A DNA stretch of 64,000 bases from NCBI GenBank assembly GCA_951799445.1, contig OX637289.1, forward strand, positions 11,437,321 to 11,501,320, given 5' to 3'. This DNA comes from Pseudisothecium myosuroides (lineage: Eukaryota; Streptophyta; Bryopsida; Hypnales; Lembophyllaceae). The translations under genes and the position numbers were made by a program. The notes under the pieces were generated by a model. The model had not been told where the DNA came from, made no database searches, and saw nothing but the letters and a program-made list of their open reading frames with translations. Below, in pieces: positions 12,608 through 23,045 of this stretch; position 1 is the first letter of the stretch; every line of letters starts with the position of its first letter.

Positions 12608-13649
12608 TTAGTCACCTCGTTGAGTGGCCAGAATGGCAAGAAGAGCAGTTCGAGCAGCTTTGATTTCTGCCTCTTTCTTGCTTTTAGCACCACCACCGCT
12701 ATAGCTCACACCAGCAATTTCGACAGCGGCTGTAAATATGAGAGAGTGCTCTTTCCCTTGCCGCATGATTTTGTACTGAGGTAGCGGATATCCGTTCTTC
12801 TGAGCAAACTCTTGAAGAAGATTCTTACAAAGACCTGACTCATGCTGCACCACACCCACCATGAGTCCGAATTAGAAACAACAAAGATCATCGTCCTTGT
12901 GACACAAACATCAACTCAGCAGTATAACAGATTAAAAGCTCGTATGCAACAATTGAAGTCACTATTAGGGCTGTAAAAAACTCCTCAATGTTTCCTATAC
13001 TTGTACTAAATGATTAGTTTGCATCCCTTGTCACAAAGATGTTCTAGAACTACCTCATGGAACCTTGAAAAGGACCAAACCTACTTCGAATAGAATTCCA
13101 GAATCAAACACCTATACTGTAGTTGTAATGGACGCTGAACATATGTCACGACTCATTGCTGGTATCAATCATATCTAAAATACCAAACGACCCCATCACC
13201 TAGAAGTCACTTCGGCCAAATTCAGATTATATCCTCTACAATCACGTGGAGAGTTGGATACTTGGATGACGAGCAATTTGTTGTAAGGACCAAAGCAGAA
13301 CTAATCATACAGATGCGTAGAACCCTAACGTTCAGCCAAAACATTAAACCAACTGAAAGATAATCTCAGGACAAAGAAACCAGAAGTACAAAGGGAACAG
13401 AGAACTCACTACTGAACTAGGTGTAGGCCTCGACGCCTGATTTTGAAGAGAATCTAGGGCCACCTTCGCTGCGGCGTGTTCAGCTGATCTCACAGTTAAA
13501 AAACCAGGCGGAGATTCTTAGCTAAGGTCGTTAACCCATACAGTTGATTTAAATCGAGGTTCGTGAGGAGCTCCCTCTTTCACATGATCGTATGTTGGGG
13601 GCATAAGGCCCGCCTTCTGGGCATACTCTTGCAACTGGCTTTTATACAT
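12608..13649 (-). pseudogene. DRB1/HYL1-like dsRNA-binding protein gene, nonsense-mutated
   Basis: Two minus-strand exons resemble the start of plant DRB1/HYL1, the partner of DICER-LIKE 1 in microRNA processing. Exon 1 (13,649-13,410) starts MYKSQLQEYAQKAG and carries dsRBD 1 with AEHAAAKVALDSL. Exon 2 (12,844-12,608) begins HESGLCKNLLQEFAQK, carries dsRBD 2 with AKSKKEAEIKAARTALLAI, and ends at TAA or at a possible donor just before it. The intron of about 565 bp has a GTGAGT donor and a GCAG acceptor, and the exons join in phase 0. Codon 44 of exon 1 is TAA (13,518-13,520), where HYL1-type proteins have a Tyr in a YNSLPGF-like stretch. The frame is otherwise intact on both sides, so this is a young pseudogene, an allele or a sequence error. 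A HYL1 C-terminal region is not visible. Confidence 0.8.
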
Positions 13650-14440
13650 CGCGAACCTTTCTTTTCTGTATCACACAGGAATTTTGATTAACAGCAATAC
13701 CATTGATGTAGCTGCTCCAGTAGTTATGGCAGCACAAATTATATTCAGGACAGATAATTCACTCACAAAACTCCTGCTCAGAATCATGTAACCACTGAAG
13801 GTCCAGGTGGTCACATATGACCTCTTGAATGGAAGATGTTTTTTATAACAAGTTGGAATTTGTCGAGTCACTTCCTTCATTCAATCAATCAAATTTTCTA
13901 AAATTCTTGTGCCGGTCGTTCGTCAATTATACATAATGGCTTCCCAAAACATATTCCTAAAATCACTCTCAAATGGAAAGTGTTCACTTACAAATATAGG
14001 TCTTATGCAATGGTAGATTCAACCATACAAATATAATGAATGGGTCATATTGTACAAGATGCATGTAAGTTCAGCTTCACAAGACATAATCTAATCATCA
14101 AAATAACTCACTCTGCAACAACATGATTCTGGAAATCTAAAAAAAACTCGAGATACTAACATTAAAACCAAAACGCCAAAGAGCATTCATACACACCGAA
14201 AAGATAACTACATATTCTAAGTACCGTAAACTCTACACCAGGCAGCGGTAATACCTGAAATTTGCTGATGGTCGGTAAACTTCTGGATCCAGAATTATTG
14301 TAAAAGGTCCGCAGACTCGCTCACCTCCGCATGAAGAAAGAGACTCTACAACTGCATCAGCATCCAATACTGCTCTCTCTCAATTGTCCATACATTAAGT
14401 TTGTTTGTTTGTTTTGTTTGTTGCATTGAGATCTCCCAGA
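13650..14440. other. 5-prime flank of the DRB1-like gene
   Basis: Upstream of the minus-strand start codon. It may hold a 5-prime untranslated exon, but no coding exon or clear core promoter could be assigned. Confidence 0.35.
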
Positions 14441-14454
14441 CCATGCATCCCTTG

Positions 14455-14740
14455 GTCATGTGCTTGGTCTCCTCGGAAAGCCCTCAGCAAGGAGGGGTGC
14501 ACGGGCTTTGTTTTGTGGTGTTTGGACTTGCTATGTGAAAGTTTTAGATTTTTGAGTTATTTTTGGATCTTAAAAATGACCAAATTATACTAAATTATGT
14601 ATCTATTCAACCATATATCAATTGGTCATGTTTCGGGTATAGTTGGAAAGCTCTTTTCTGAAAAAAGGTGCACAAGCTTTGTTTTGTGGTGTTTGGACCT
14701 ATATTGGAAAACTTATGGATTTTTGAGTTATTTTTTAATT
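14455..14740. repeat. Two-unit direct repeat, about 170 bp
   Basis: Two diverged units start at the two GGTCATGT sites (14,455 and about 14,625). Both contain GGTGCAC, GCTTTGTTTTGTGGTGTTTG and a TTTTTGAGTTATTTTT block. Non-coding. Confidence 0.7.
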
Positions 14741-14889
14741 AGAGAAATTAGAAAAATTTACTTTGGCTTTGACTTTGACAACGACACAGGGCACACTACT
14801 GTAGTAATATTGAATTTAGAAGAGTTATGTCAATATCTAGCTCAAATCTTAAATGTAGAGCTCATACGTTGCACAACATCCCGCTCAAA

Positions 14890-15065
14890 TTTGGTATATA
14901 ATTTGGTAAATGCTTAGAGGGCAAATACTTATGGACATTGGGGCACAACTTGCAACTTACCTTATCTAACCCCTACAAAAAAGGGATTCCTTATTTGCAA
15001 ACGAACAATTTAACTTGTCATAATTTGAAAATTATAATTCAATTGAGGCCATATTTACATCACTC
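14890..15065. repeat. Dispersed repeat, partial copy D
   Basis: Matches the tail part of copies A (near 1,655-1,825) and C (near 58,360-58,510), with shared AAATGCTTAGAGG, TTATTTGCAAACGA and TTGAGGCCATATTTACATC-type blocks. No other part of the repeat is adjacent. Confidence 0.7.
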
Positions 15066-15227
15066 CTTAAATGCTGAAGCGGACGTTTTGTGTCTGATGG
15101 ATGACAGGGAATCAAATTGTATAGGACAGAAGTGCAACTGTTCATCCTCAAAATTTGTTGTGGAAAGCGAAGATCTTCTACAATAGTTTGACTTGCAATG
15201 AGTACTTTTGCAATTTTGGAGGCTACT

Positions 15228-15338
15228 AATTCACATGGTAATAGAAAGGATGATTTCAAGGATCACCCCTTCGGCGTTTAACCCTTAAAGGACGAAGGGG
15301 TGATCCTTGAAATCCTCCCTTCCCATTACCGTGTGAAT
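15228..15338. repeat. Hairpin-forming inverted repeat across a MITE end
   Basis: Arms at about 15,228-15,273 and 15,293-15,338 are complementary over about 46 bp with few mismatches; the inner 21 bp (ending CACCCCTTCG) are perfect. The loop contains TTTAACCCTTAAAGG. The left arm lies outside, and the right arm inside, the TTAA-flanked MITE that starts at 15,282. Confidence 0.85.
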
Positions 15339-15503
15339 CATTACCTTAACAAAATGGAAAAGCACTCATTGGAAATTGACCTACTGTAGAAGACCTTCCC
15401 TTTTCACAACAAAATTCGGAGGATAAATAGTTGCACTTCTGTCCACATGCAAAGATGCTCTCTCATTCATCGGACGTCAAACGTCCTACGCATCGTTCAA
15501 GGA
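15282..15503. mobile_element. TTAA-flanked MITE, 222 bp (family 1)
   Basis: Bounded by TTAA at 15,278-15,281 and 15,504-15,507. Termini are CCCTTAAAGGACG and CATCGTTCAAGGA. The interior matches the elements at 6,260 and 52,371 (AGCACTCATTGGAAA, CTACTGTAGAAGACC, GATAAATAGTTGCACTTCTGTC-like block). Non-coding. Confidence 0.75.
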
Positions 15504-15513
15504 TTAAGGGTAA

Positions 15514-15888
15514 GAGCAGCTCCACTCTTGCTCTGAAAACTAGCCTCGCGAAATGGCTTTTTGCGGGCTCCATTCTCTTTCTAGGCTCCACTTTCTAAGT
15601 AGTTCTCCACCCTTGTTCTCCACACCTCCACTAACTTTGCATTCTCATTGGTGGGAATTGCTATAGTGGTCCAACTTTTCTAAAAAGAGACAAAAACATT
15701 GTCAGAGAAGGAGAATCCAAGCTTGGAGAGAACGAGAGCAGGCCCGTGAGGATTCCGGGTTGATGAGTGATTTGAGTGGGGCCAGGCTTTGTCTTTTGAA
15801 TTCCAGGGCAAGAATGGGGGCAATTTTAGAGTGCGGGCCTTGGATTTGAGCGGCCAAGGGGCAATCCAAGGCAAGAGTGGAGCAGCTC
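15514..15888. mobile_element. PIF/Harbinger-like MITE, 375 bp
   Basis: TAA flanks on both sides (15,511-15,513 and 15,889-15,891). The 18-bp inverted termini GAGCAGCTCCACTCTTGC and GCAAGAGTGGAGCAGCTC differ at one position. A 3-bp TAA duplication suggests the PIF/Harbinger group. No transposase; short internal frames are incidental. Confidence 0.75.
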
Positions 15889-15891
15889 TAA

Positions 15892-16617
15892 ACCCTGTAA
15901 CGCCGGGACAGCCATTTTGTGGCTTTTGGATGACTGTGCAGTCATGTGGACATTGCTTGGAAACTTTTTTTCATCCATTTCTTTTTTGTTCACCCTCCAT
16001 GGTGGATTACAAAGAGTGTATAGTTGAATTTGTAGTCATGCAAGTGTCTACCTTCACATAAATGTGAAGTTATTAAAAAAACGGATCACAAAATATGCTA
16101 TTTTAGTGTATTTTGGGAAGTTGTTGTTCCTTGCTCTAAATCTGAAATTTCTCCACAAAAATGATATTTTTTGAGTTTGAGCCAAACTAACAAAATGAAG
16201 GTCATTGACTCTAGTTTCTTCTCCAATTTGAATTTTGAAAAAATTCCTAATATTGAATATTTTATTGCAATTTGAACTTTGGGTGTATTTTCAATGTCTA
16301 TTATTTTCTAATTATAGAATGAGACGGAAATTGGGTTTACACCATGATGTTTGCTATAGTAATATACACACATGGTGAAAATTTCAGATTTTCTGAAATA
16401 ATTTCCTATTTGATGTGATTTTTCTTCACTTTTTCTTCAAAAATTCTCAAAAAAAACAATTTTCCACAAAAAAATCTAAATTTTTTGTGAAGTAAAGAAG
16501 ACATGTAATTTCACCTCTGAAAAATAAATTAAATTTTTTTCATACATATCTAGTTGCAAAATGGCAGCAAATTGAGTGATAGGCATTGAGGCCTGAAATC
16601 AGTGGTTATAGGTCCGA
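15892..16617. other. Intergenic stretch, nothing recognised
   Basis: No coding, RNA or repeat feature could be assigned. Confidence 0.4.
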
Positions 16618-18740
16618 CATTTAGGGTTAATGTTACAACTAGAACAGGGCCTCAGTCACGGTTTCACCTGGTTCTTCAGGTTTTCAAAATGCACCCGGTT
16701 TTTTCTCCACTCCTACCGACTACAGTATCTCTTTCCCGACTATACCTGACCAGTGCTCGCCACTCTCACAGGCAGGGGTTTCTTTCAGTACGTTGCTTGG
16801 GAGATCTGATTTTACGGTTCTATGCTGGTGGTGGTCGATTTGTGAGTTTGCAGTGGTCGTGTTGTGTTCGTTTCTTCAGAGCCATTTTGGTTCACCTTCT
16901 TGCGAGCAAGAGAGGGAGCTGTGCACGAATTGGGGAACTGAATGGTGCTCCTCTCTGTGAGGTATTTGTTTCCTGAGCGTATGCTGTGTTTCGTGGTGTA
17001 TGTGTTAGCTAGAAGCAGATCTGATTTGTTAACGAGAGGTTCTTATGATTCTGAGGAAATGCATCCAGAGAACGTCTTACCGACATCCACTTCCTAGGTT
17101 TTTTTCTATAACAAAGTGAGTACTTTTCGATGCCGTCAATGAAATCCTTTCTGGATTCTAAGTATTGGAGTTTCCTTATTTGTGTAGTCAGAAGGCAAAG
17201 TGAGTGAGAGAAGGGCAAAGAGGAGCGGAACTAGCTCGAGGGCATTCATCAGAGAACAGGGTTCAAAGACTCCCAAGGCAAGGGCGCAGGTCAGATCTTC
17301 CCCTAGGATTTTGTGGTTCTGTGCTGGTGGTAGTCGATTTGTGAGTTTGCAGTGGTTGTGTTGTGTTCGTTTCTTCAGAGCTATTTTGGTGCACTTTCTT
17401 GCAAGGAAGAGAGGGAGCTGTGCACAAATTGGGGAATGGTGCTCCCTTCTTTGGGGTATTTGTTGCCTGAGCGTATGCTGTATTTCGTAGTGTATGTGTT
17501 AGCTAGAAGCGGATCTGATTTGTTATCGAGAGGTTCTTATCATTTCAAGTGAATGTATGTTGAGAACGTTTTACCGACATTCAATTCCTAGTTTCTTTTG
17601 TAACGAAGTGAATATTTTTTGATGCCGTCAATGATATCCTTTCTGGATTCTGAGTATTGGAGTTTCCTTGTTTGTATAGAAGGAAAATTGAGTGAGAGAA
17701 GGGCAAAGAGGAGCGGAACTACAGTAGCTAACTCCAAGGCATTCATCAGAAAATAAGGGTAAATACTCCCGAGGCAAGGACGCAGGTCAGATCTTCCCCT
17801 AGGGTTTGTCTGGCTACGATCTGCAAGTTCTTCCAAACGGCCCTGCAGGGATGCCCTAGAGTCTTTGAGATGTAAAACTGCGTGGTCTAGTCTTGTATCC
17901 TGTGGTTGTGCGCTTGTTGATGCTCAATTCTTGAGTGTTTGCTTACAAGTGAATAGTTTGGTGGAGTTGTCGATAAGTCAGCTAGGGGTTTCCTTCGATG
18001 TCATTGAGATGTATTGAATAAGTTTGATTAGGTCGTAGCAACTGGAGAAAATTTGTTTTCTGAGTGTATGCTGTGTTTTGTAGTATATGTGTCAGCTAGA
18101 AGCGGATTTGATTTTTTATCGAGAGGTTCTTATCATTCGAGTGAATGTATGTTGAGAATGTTTTACCAACATTCAATGCGTCCAGAGAACGTCTTACTGA
18201 CATTCAATTCGTAGTTTCTTTTTGTAACAAAGTGAATATTTTTTTGATTCTGTCAATGAAATCCTTTCCGGATTCTGAGTATCGGAGTTTCTTCTTTGTA
18301 TAGAAGGAAAAGTAAATTTTGAGAAGGGCAAAGAGGAGCGGAACTAGCTCCAAGGCGTTCATCAGGAAACAGGGTTAAAATTCTCCCAAGGCAAGGGCGC
18401 AGGTCAGAGCTTCCCCTAAGATTTGTCTGGCTACGATCTGCAAATTCCTCCAAACGGCTCTGCAGGGATGCCCTAGAGTCTTTGAGATGAAAAACTGCGT
18501 GGTCTAGTCTTGTATCCTGTGGTTGTGCGCTTGTTGATGCACAATTCTTGCATGTTTGCTTACTAGTGAATAATTTGGTGGATGTGTTGATAAATCAGGC
18601 AGGGGTTTCCCTAACAACCACCCACTTGCAGACTTCTCTATTCCAAGCAAGCTTTGCACAGACAGCAGCGTCCTATTTAGCCTAGCAGCGGTGGAGCCCT
18701 GGCAAGGCTCAAACGGCTGGAATCGATAGAGCAACTCCAT
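16618..18740. repeat. Degenerate tandem array upstream of the TNL gene
   Basis: Blocks recur at a spacing near 500-600 bp: GTGAGTTTGCAGTGGT at about 16,840 and 17,340; a CTGAGCGTATGCTGT-like block at about 16,975, 17,468 and 18,060; GGCAAAGAGGAGCGGAACTA at about 17,215, 17,700 and 18,328; and CCCTAGAGTCTTTGAGATG near 17,850 and 18,470. The same family recurs at 58,860-60,280. Short open frames on both strands are interrupted differently in each unit, so this is not a gene. It may belong to an unrecognised element. Confidence 0.75.
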
Positions 18741-18894
18741 TAATTGTATGCTTTCACGGCCACTTACTTGGCTTTTCTAACCCAAGCTTAACGTTGTCAC
18801 TTGTTTCTCACAAGAAGAATGATTGATGGATCTTCTGATTTTCGTCCCGCCAATTTTGCTTCATGGCTTACTTACGGGTGTTGCTTCTTGACAG

Positions 18895-19012
18895 GCGCCA
18901 AATCAGTCAATGTACTTCATTGGGGAGCACACAAGCCCCGAGTATAATGGCTATGTTCTTGGAGCTTACTTGACAAGTGCCCTAAGATTTCTTACTCCAA
19001 GTACCTTCGTTC
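18895..19012 (+). pseudogene. Polyamine oxidase exon fragment
   Basis: The translation MYFIGEHTSPEYNGYVLGAY matches the conserved C-terminal FAD-binding block of plant polyamine oxidases (family pattern YFTGEHTS..YNGYVHGAYL). The block is preceded by a splice-acceptor-like TTCTTGACAG at 18,885-18,894 and followed by a possible GTACC donor near 19,010. No other polyamine oxidase exons (N-terminal GxGxxG, central domain) are seen nearby. This is therefore an isolated exon, probably a relic copied or left behind by rearrangement. It lies about 450 bp upstream of the TNL start codon. Confidence 0.75.
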
Positions 19013-19460
19013 TTAGACATTCAATCTTTTGTATTCCATTAGAATGTTTGTTGTATGGTTTCTTTTTTTGTGAATATATGTTGTTTTTTCATTCAATCTA
19101 TTGGAATATTGAAGGGCCACACGCCTAGGAATGGTGCCATGTGCACATCCACTTGTCATGGTTTGAAACAATTAGGTGATGTCGTTTTTTAGATTGCAGA
19201 AGAATATTTATAAGAAATGAAGGCAGAAGTATTGTGAAAAGTTGCAAATTACATTAGGAGAATCCTTGCAAGTTTTGGTATCAGTATCACGTTTTCTAAT
19301 GCGATGTGTGATTGTGCAGGTAGGTCGGAATAATATATCTACTATAGTGTGGATTTCTTTCTGCTCCGTGTGAGGAACACATGAGAGGCAGACAAAATTA
19401 AAACGGCATCGTAATTGGCACTTCCACACCACTTGTGACTTCGTAAGGCTTCGATCCATA

Positions 19461-19536
19461 ATGAACGACTCTGAAGCGGGACCCTCTACTCGGGCCACAG
19501 AAGATTTCGATGTTTTTTTGAACCACCGTGGGCCTA
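19461..19536 (+). CDS. TIR exon, 5-prime piece (partial)
   Basis: The ATG at 19,461 opens 25 codons ending DFDVFLNHRGP, the first beta strand of a plant TIR domain. An acidic, Ser/Thr-containing leader (MNDSEAGPSTRATE) precedes it, as is usual for TNLs. The reading frame enters the inserted element at 19,537. The flanking GCCTA (19,532-19,536) pairs with GCCTG at 24,335-24,339 as the probable target duplication. Confidence 0.85.
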
Positions 19537-19929
19537 TGTGGGCGCTAGATTACCCACCCTTGGTAATAGAGCGAACACCGACCAGGTTTTATGCCTTTAT
19601 CCACATTTTTTAATATATGGGGGTGATGTAAGCGCGGTCCACTGTGCCTTCCAAGCAATGGATCTTTTTTGCTAACGTTTCCTAAGTATCGTGGATGACA
19701 GCGAATAATTAGTAATGCATGTAGTGACTCACAAGTTAACTGCGATGTTCAGAGTGATGGTGAAATCCTAACTCCCTAACTATCTATCCTATGTCGAGGG
19801 TCGACTGGGTAGTTGGCGTCATTTCTAACGTCCCTAACTACGTAAAAAGGGGAACCCCTATGTTCCTTCCATGAACCTTCAAGGCTATCTTGGATTTCTA
19901 AGTCTCCACCGAGAAGTTCTACTTTTAAA

Positions 19930-20720
19930 AGCTACCCCTAAAGTTCCAACTTCGGAATGTAACTTTAGATTTTACTTCCTTAACTTGATTCTTAAATATT
20001 AACTACCGACTTGTGCTCGATGTTTTGACTTTTGACTCTAGGTTTCTATTCCTAAATTAACTCTAAGATTTACCCTTGAATTTTAACTCTATGTTTTAAC
20101 TTTTAACTCTAAGTTTTTACTCCTAAATTAACTCTAAGATTTACCCTTGAATTTTTACTCTAGATTTTGACTTTTAACTCTAAGATTTACCCTTGAATTT
20201 TAACTCTAGGTTTTTACTTCTAAAATGAATCCCCCATTTTAACCTCTGGGTTTGACTCTACGTTTTCACTTTGACTCTAGATTTTTCTACTTCCAACTAA
20301 TTCTAAAATTTTACTTCTACCTCTAACTTTTAACTTCTACTTTTAGCTTTTCACTCTAATTTTTTACTCCCCAATTGACTAAAATTTAACCTTTAAATTT
20401 AATCTAAACTTTTGACTTTTGACTTTTGACTTCTACTTCCAAATTTAATCCTATCGTTTTAATCCTAGATTAACTCTAATGTTATCCTCCTAAGTTTAAT
20501 TCCAACTTTTAACTTTTGAATTTTGACTTCCCTAATTAAAATCTTAATTTAATCCTAGGTTTTTAACTCGCTATTTGATCTTTAATTTTAATCCTAAATC
20601 CTCCCTCTAATCTAATCCTAATTTCCGTCCATTGTTTCTTGTGGTTCACTTTTAATTAAAATTCCTCCGTTCTACCCCCTACCGCTTAACTTAGCCTAAC
20701 GCGGTCAGTTTACGGTCAAA
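19930..20720 (-). repeat. Degenerate pyrimidine-rich tandem repeat in LTR copy 1
   Basis: On the plus strand, a loosely repeated unit of about 20-25 bp (ACTCTAAGTTTTTACTCC, AACTCTAAGATTTACCC and variants) runs for about 0.8 kb. The same segment recurs at 60,660-61,560 in copy 3; the corresponding part of copy 2 (about 40,380-41,200) is less regular. Non-coding. Confidence 0.7.
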
Positions 20721-21599
20721 TCTTAATTATAAAATGTTTTCGGAAACCTCTATTCCTAATCTATCAACTTTTGAATCTAAACTTCTGATTTACACTAATC
20801 TCGGATGCTAATCACATTCTAAGGGCTGATTAGGAAAAAACAAATGCTAATTAGGGAGAAACGACTAGGATTAGTTTAATGACCCACCTCGTTACTGCTA
20901 GTGTCGGAAATGACGTCATCCCCGTCTACATGCGCGTCCTCGTGCTCCATGGTGGCCACTCGCGATTGTCTTCTTTTATTTTTGCGTTACGGTTTTTATT
21001 TATTTTATTTATTTCAAGGCCCACGGCTTAATTTGTAGAAAAGAAAACGTTACACGTATGATGTTCTAACCCTTTCCCCCCATTTCCTTCTCCTTTTCTT
21101 TCTCTCCTCCTTCTTCTACACTAGCACTATTCCACCTAAGCTTTTATGAGTCTTATACTATGGTTTCAAACTACGAGAAGGGTTTAAATATTCTTCCTAC
21201 CCTCTTACGCAACCTTGCTTTGTGTCATCCTAATCCTCCTCCCAACAGTTGCAAGGAGTTCTTCTAGATTTCCTACCTAATCTCCTAAATAGGCACTATT
21301 CATCGTCTCTCTCCCTTCCATTCCTATAACACATCCTTCTCCCTAATTTCCTTCCATTGTGTGAAGGTGTGAGTGGTGATGCAGGTTGAACCGGATGTTT
21401 TTGTGTAGGTGGCATGTGGAATGGCAACCTCTATTTCTCCCTTCTCTCTTTTGTATTTTTAGGCCTAGTCCTACTTCAACCCCTCTTAGCACAAAATTAG
21501 TCCAACATGCTTTTGGTTTGGTTTTTTGCCTTTGTTTGTGTTCGGGTTTGGGGAGAACCAAAAATAATTAAAAAAAACGAGAGAATCCAAAATTTGGGG

Positions 21600-21950
21600 A
21601 GGAGCCCGAATGGCCCCAGCTTCCCCTGCTGGACTGAGAGAGCTGCTGTATCGGAGAGCTGCTGTACCGGAGAGCTGCTGTACCGGGAGAGCCGCTGTAC
21701 CGGAGAGCTGCTGTATCGGGAGAGCTGCTGGCCCTCCGGCTGGCTGGCCTTCCCAGCTGGCTGGCTGGGGGGTCGGCCAAAAAATTTTAATTAATTTTTT
21801 TTTTTTTTTCCCCGGTTATGGCTGCTGGGTCTGTTTGTTGGCTGGCTCGGTTGCTAGTCTGATGTTGGCTGGCTCGTTATGCTGGTCTGATGTTAGCTGG
21901 CTCGTATGTTGGTTCTGATGTTGGCTGGCCGTATGCTGGTTCTGGAACTT
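21600..21950 (-). repeat. GC-rich minisatellite core in LTR copy 1
   Basis: Tandem units of GAGAGCTGCTGTACCG type, about 16-17 bp, are followed by GGCTGGCTCG-type repeats. The equivalent positions of copy 2 (39,340-39,500) and copy 3 (62,740-62,940) carry different GC-rich repeats. Open frames here are a by-product of the repeat. Confidence 0.75.
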
Positions 21951-23036
21951 GATTTCTGACTAAGGCTAAAAGACTAGAATTTTGGCTAAAGCCAAATAAA
22001 AAGACTAGATTCTTGCTAACCTAGGGGGGGATAGAACTTTTGGGGGGTGCTAAATCTACTAAGATTTTTGGGATACAACTAACTAAATAAAACTTGGGGA
22101 ACCACTAAACTCTCTTAAACTTTGGAAAATGACTAAACTTTACTAAGTGCAAAGGAACCTACATATCTTGGAAGCTAAACTCTGGAGGTTTCCACAAAGG
22201 TCTTGGAAACTAGACTTTGGATCTAAACACGGGGGAGGTGCAAAGCTTCGCCGTGAAATTGGTTTTAACACCAACTTTAGGACTTCTAGACTCCCCGGGG
22301 GTTCAAAGCTCCACCGTCTACACTTTTAACATACGCTTTAGGACTTCTACTTTGTTACTAGTTCAAAGCTTCGCCGTTCCCAAGGGAGGTCCACACACTG
22401 AGAGAGACTTTAGAAGAGGGAAAAGCTAAACTTTTAAGGAAAAAACAACCACACGTGAATTCAAAGCTTCGCCGTCCCGGAGGGGGGGTCCACACAGTGA
22501 GAGAGACTTTAGAAGAGGGAAGAGCTAAATTTTTAAAGAAAAACAACCACACGTGAGTTCAAAGCTTCGTCGTCCCGGAGGGGGGTCCACTCAACAAGAA
22601 GAAGGTTAGATGAGGGTGTAAGAAAAAAACACAAAGAGAAACACACAAGTTAGACCACGAAAAACACAAAGCTCACACGCTAAAGGCCCCCCAAAGCGGC
22701 ATCGCCAAGGTACGGTGGGGGGTGACTTTAGGATTAGTGCAAGATACAAAAAAAAAAGGACTCTTAAACTTCACAAGTTAGATCACAACACGTTCAAGAA
22801 GGAGAGAGAGGCTCTCCACTCACAACAAAGTACCAAAAACTTCACAAAAGAGTACACAAAGTAAGGTAGAAGGACCCCCAAGGACCTTCAAAGCTTGAAA
22901 ATAAGCAACAATGGAGCCAAAAGTGCTCCGAAAACACCGTAGAGGTTTTTGGCTTCAAATGCCAAAATATCCAAAATAACTTGGACCCACGGACCCAAAA
23001 CAAGAATTGGGGGTGTTCTAGAGAGAGAAATGGGGC

Positions 23037-23045
23037 CCTTATATA
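23037..23045 (-). promoter_or_regulatory. TATA box of LTR copy 1
   Basis: On the minus strand, TATATAAGG precedes GGCCCCATTTCTCTC. The same element is at 38,463 in copy 2 (TATAAAAGG) and 63,937 in copy 3, always about 1.27-1.29 kb from the TGTGAGCTCC end. This is consistent with a U3 promoter. Transcription from here would run antisense toward the 5-prime piece of the TIR exon. Confidence 0.6.

Noticed and set aside
21600..21740. Regular short repeats that could suggest a CRISPR array
   Set aside because: Units are contiguous with no unique spacers, no cas genes are present, and the context is eukaryotic.
21507..21918. Overlapping open frames rich in Cys, Gly and Trp
   Set aside because: They run through a GC-rich minisatellite, and the equivalent regions of the other two LTR copies encode unrelated strings.
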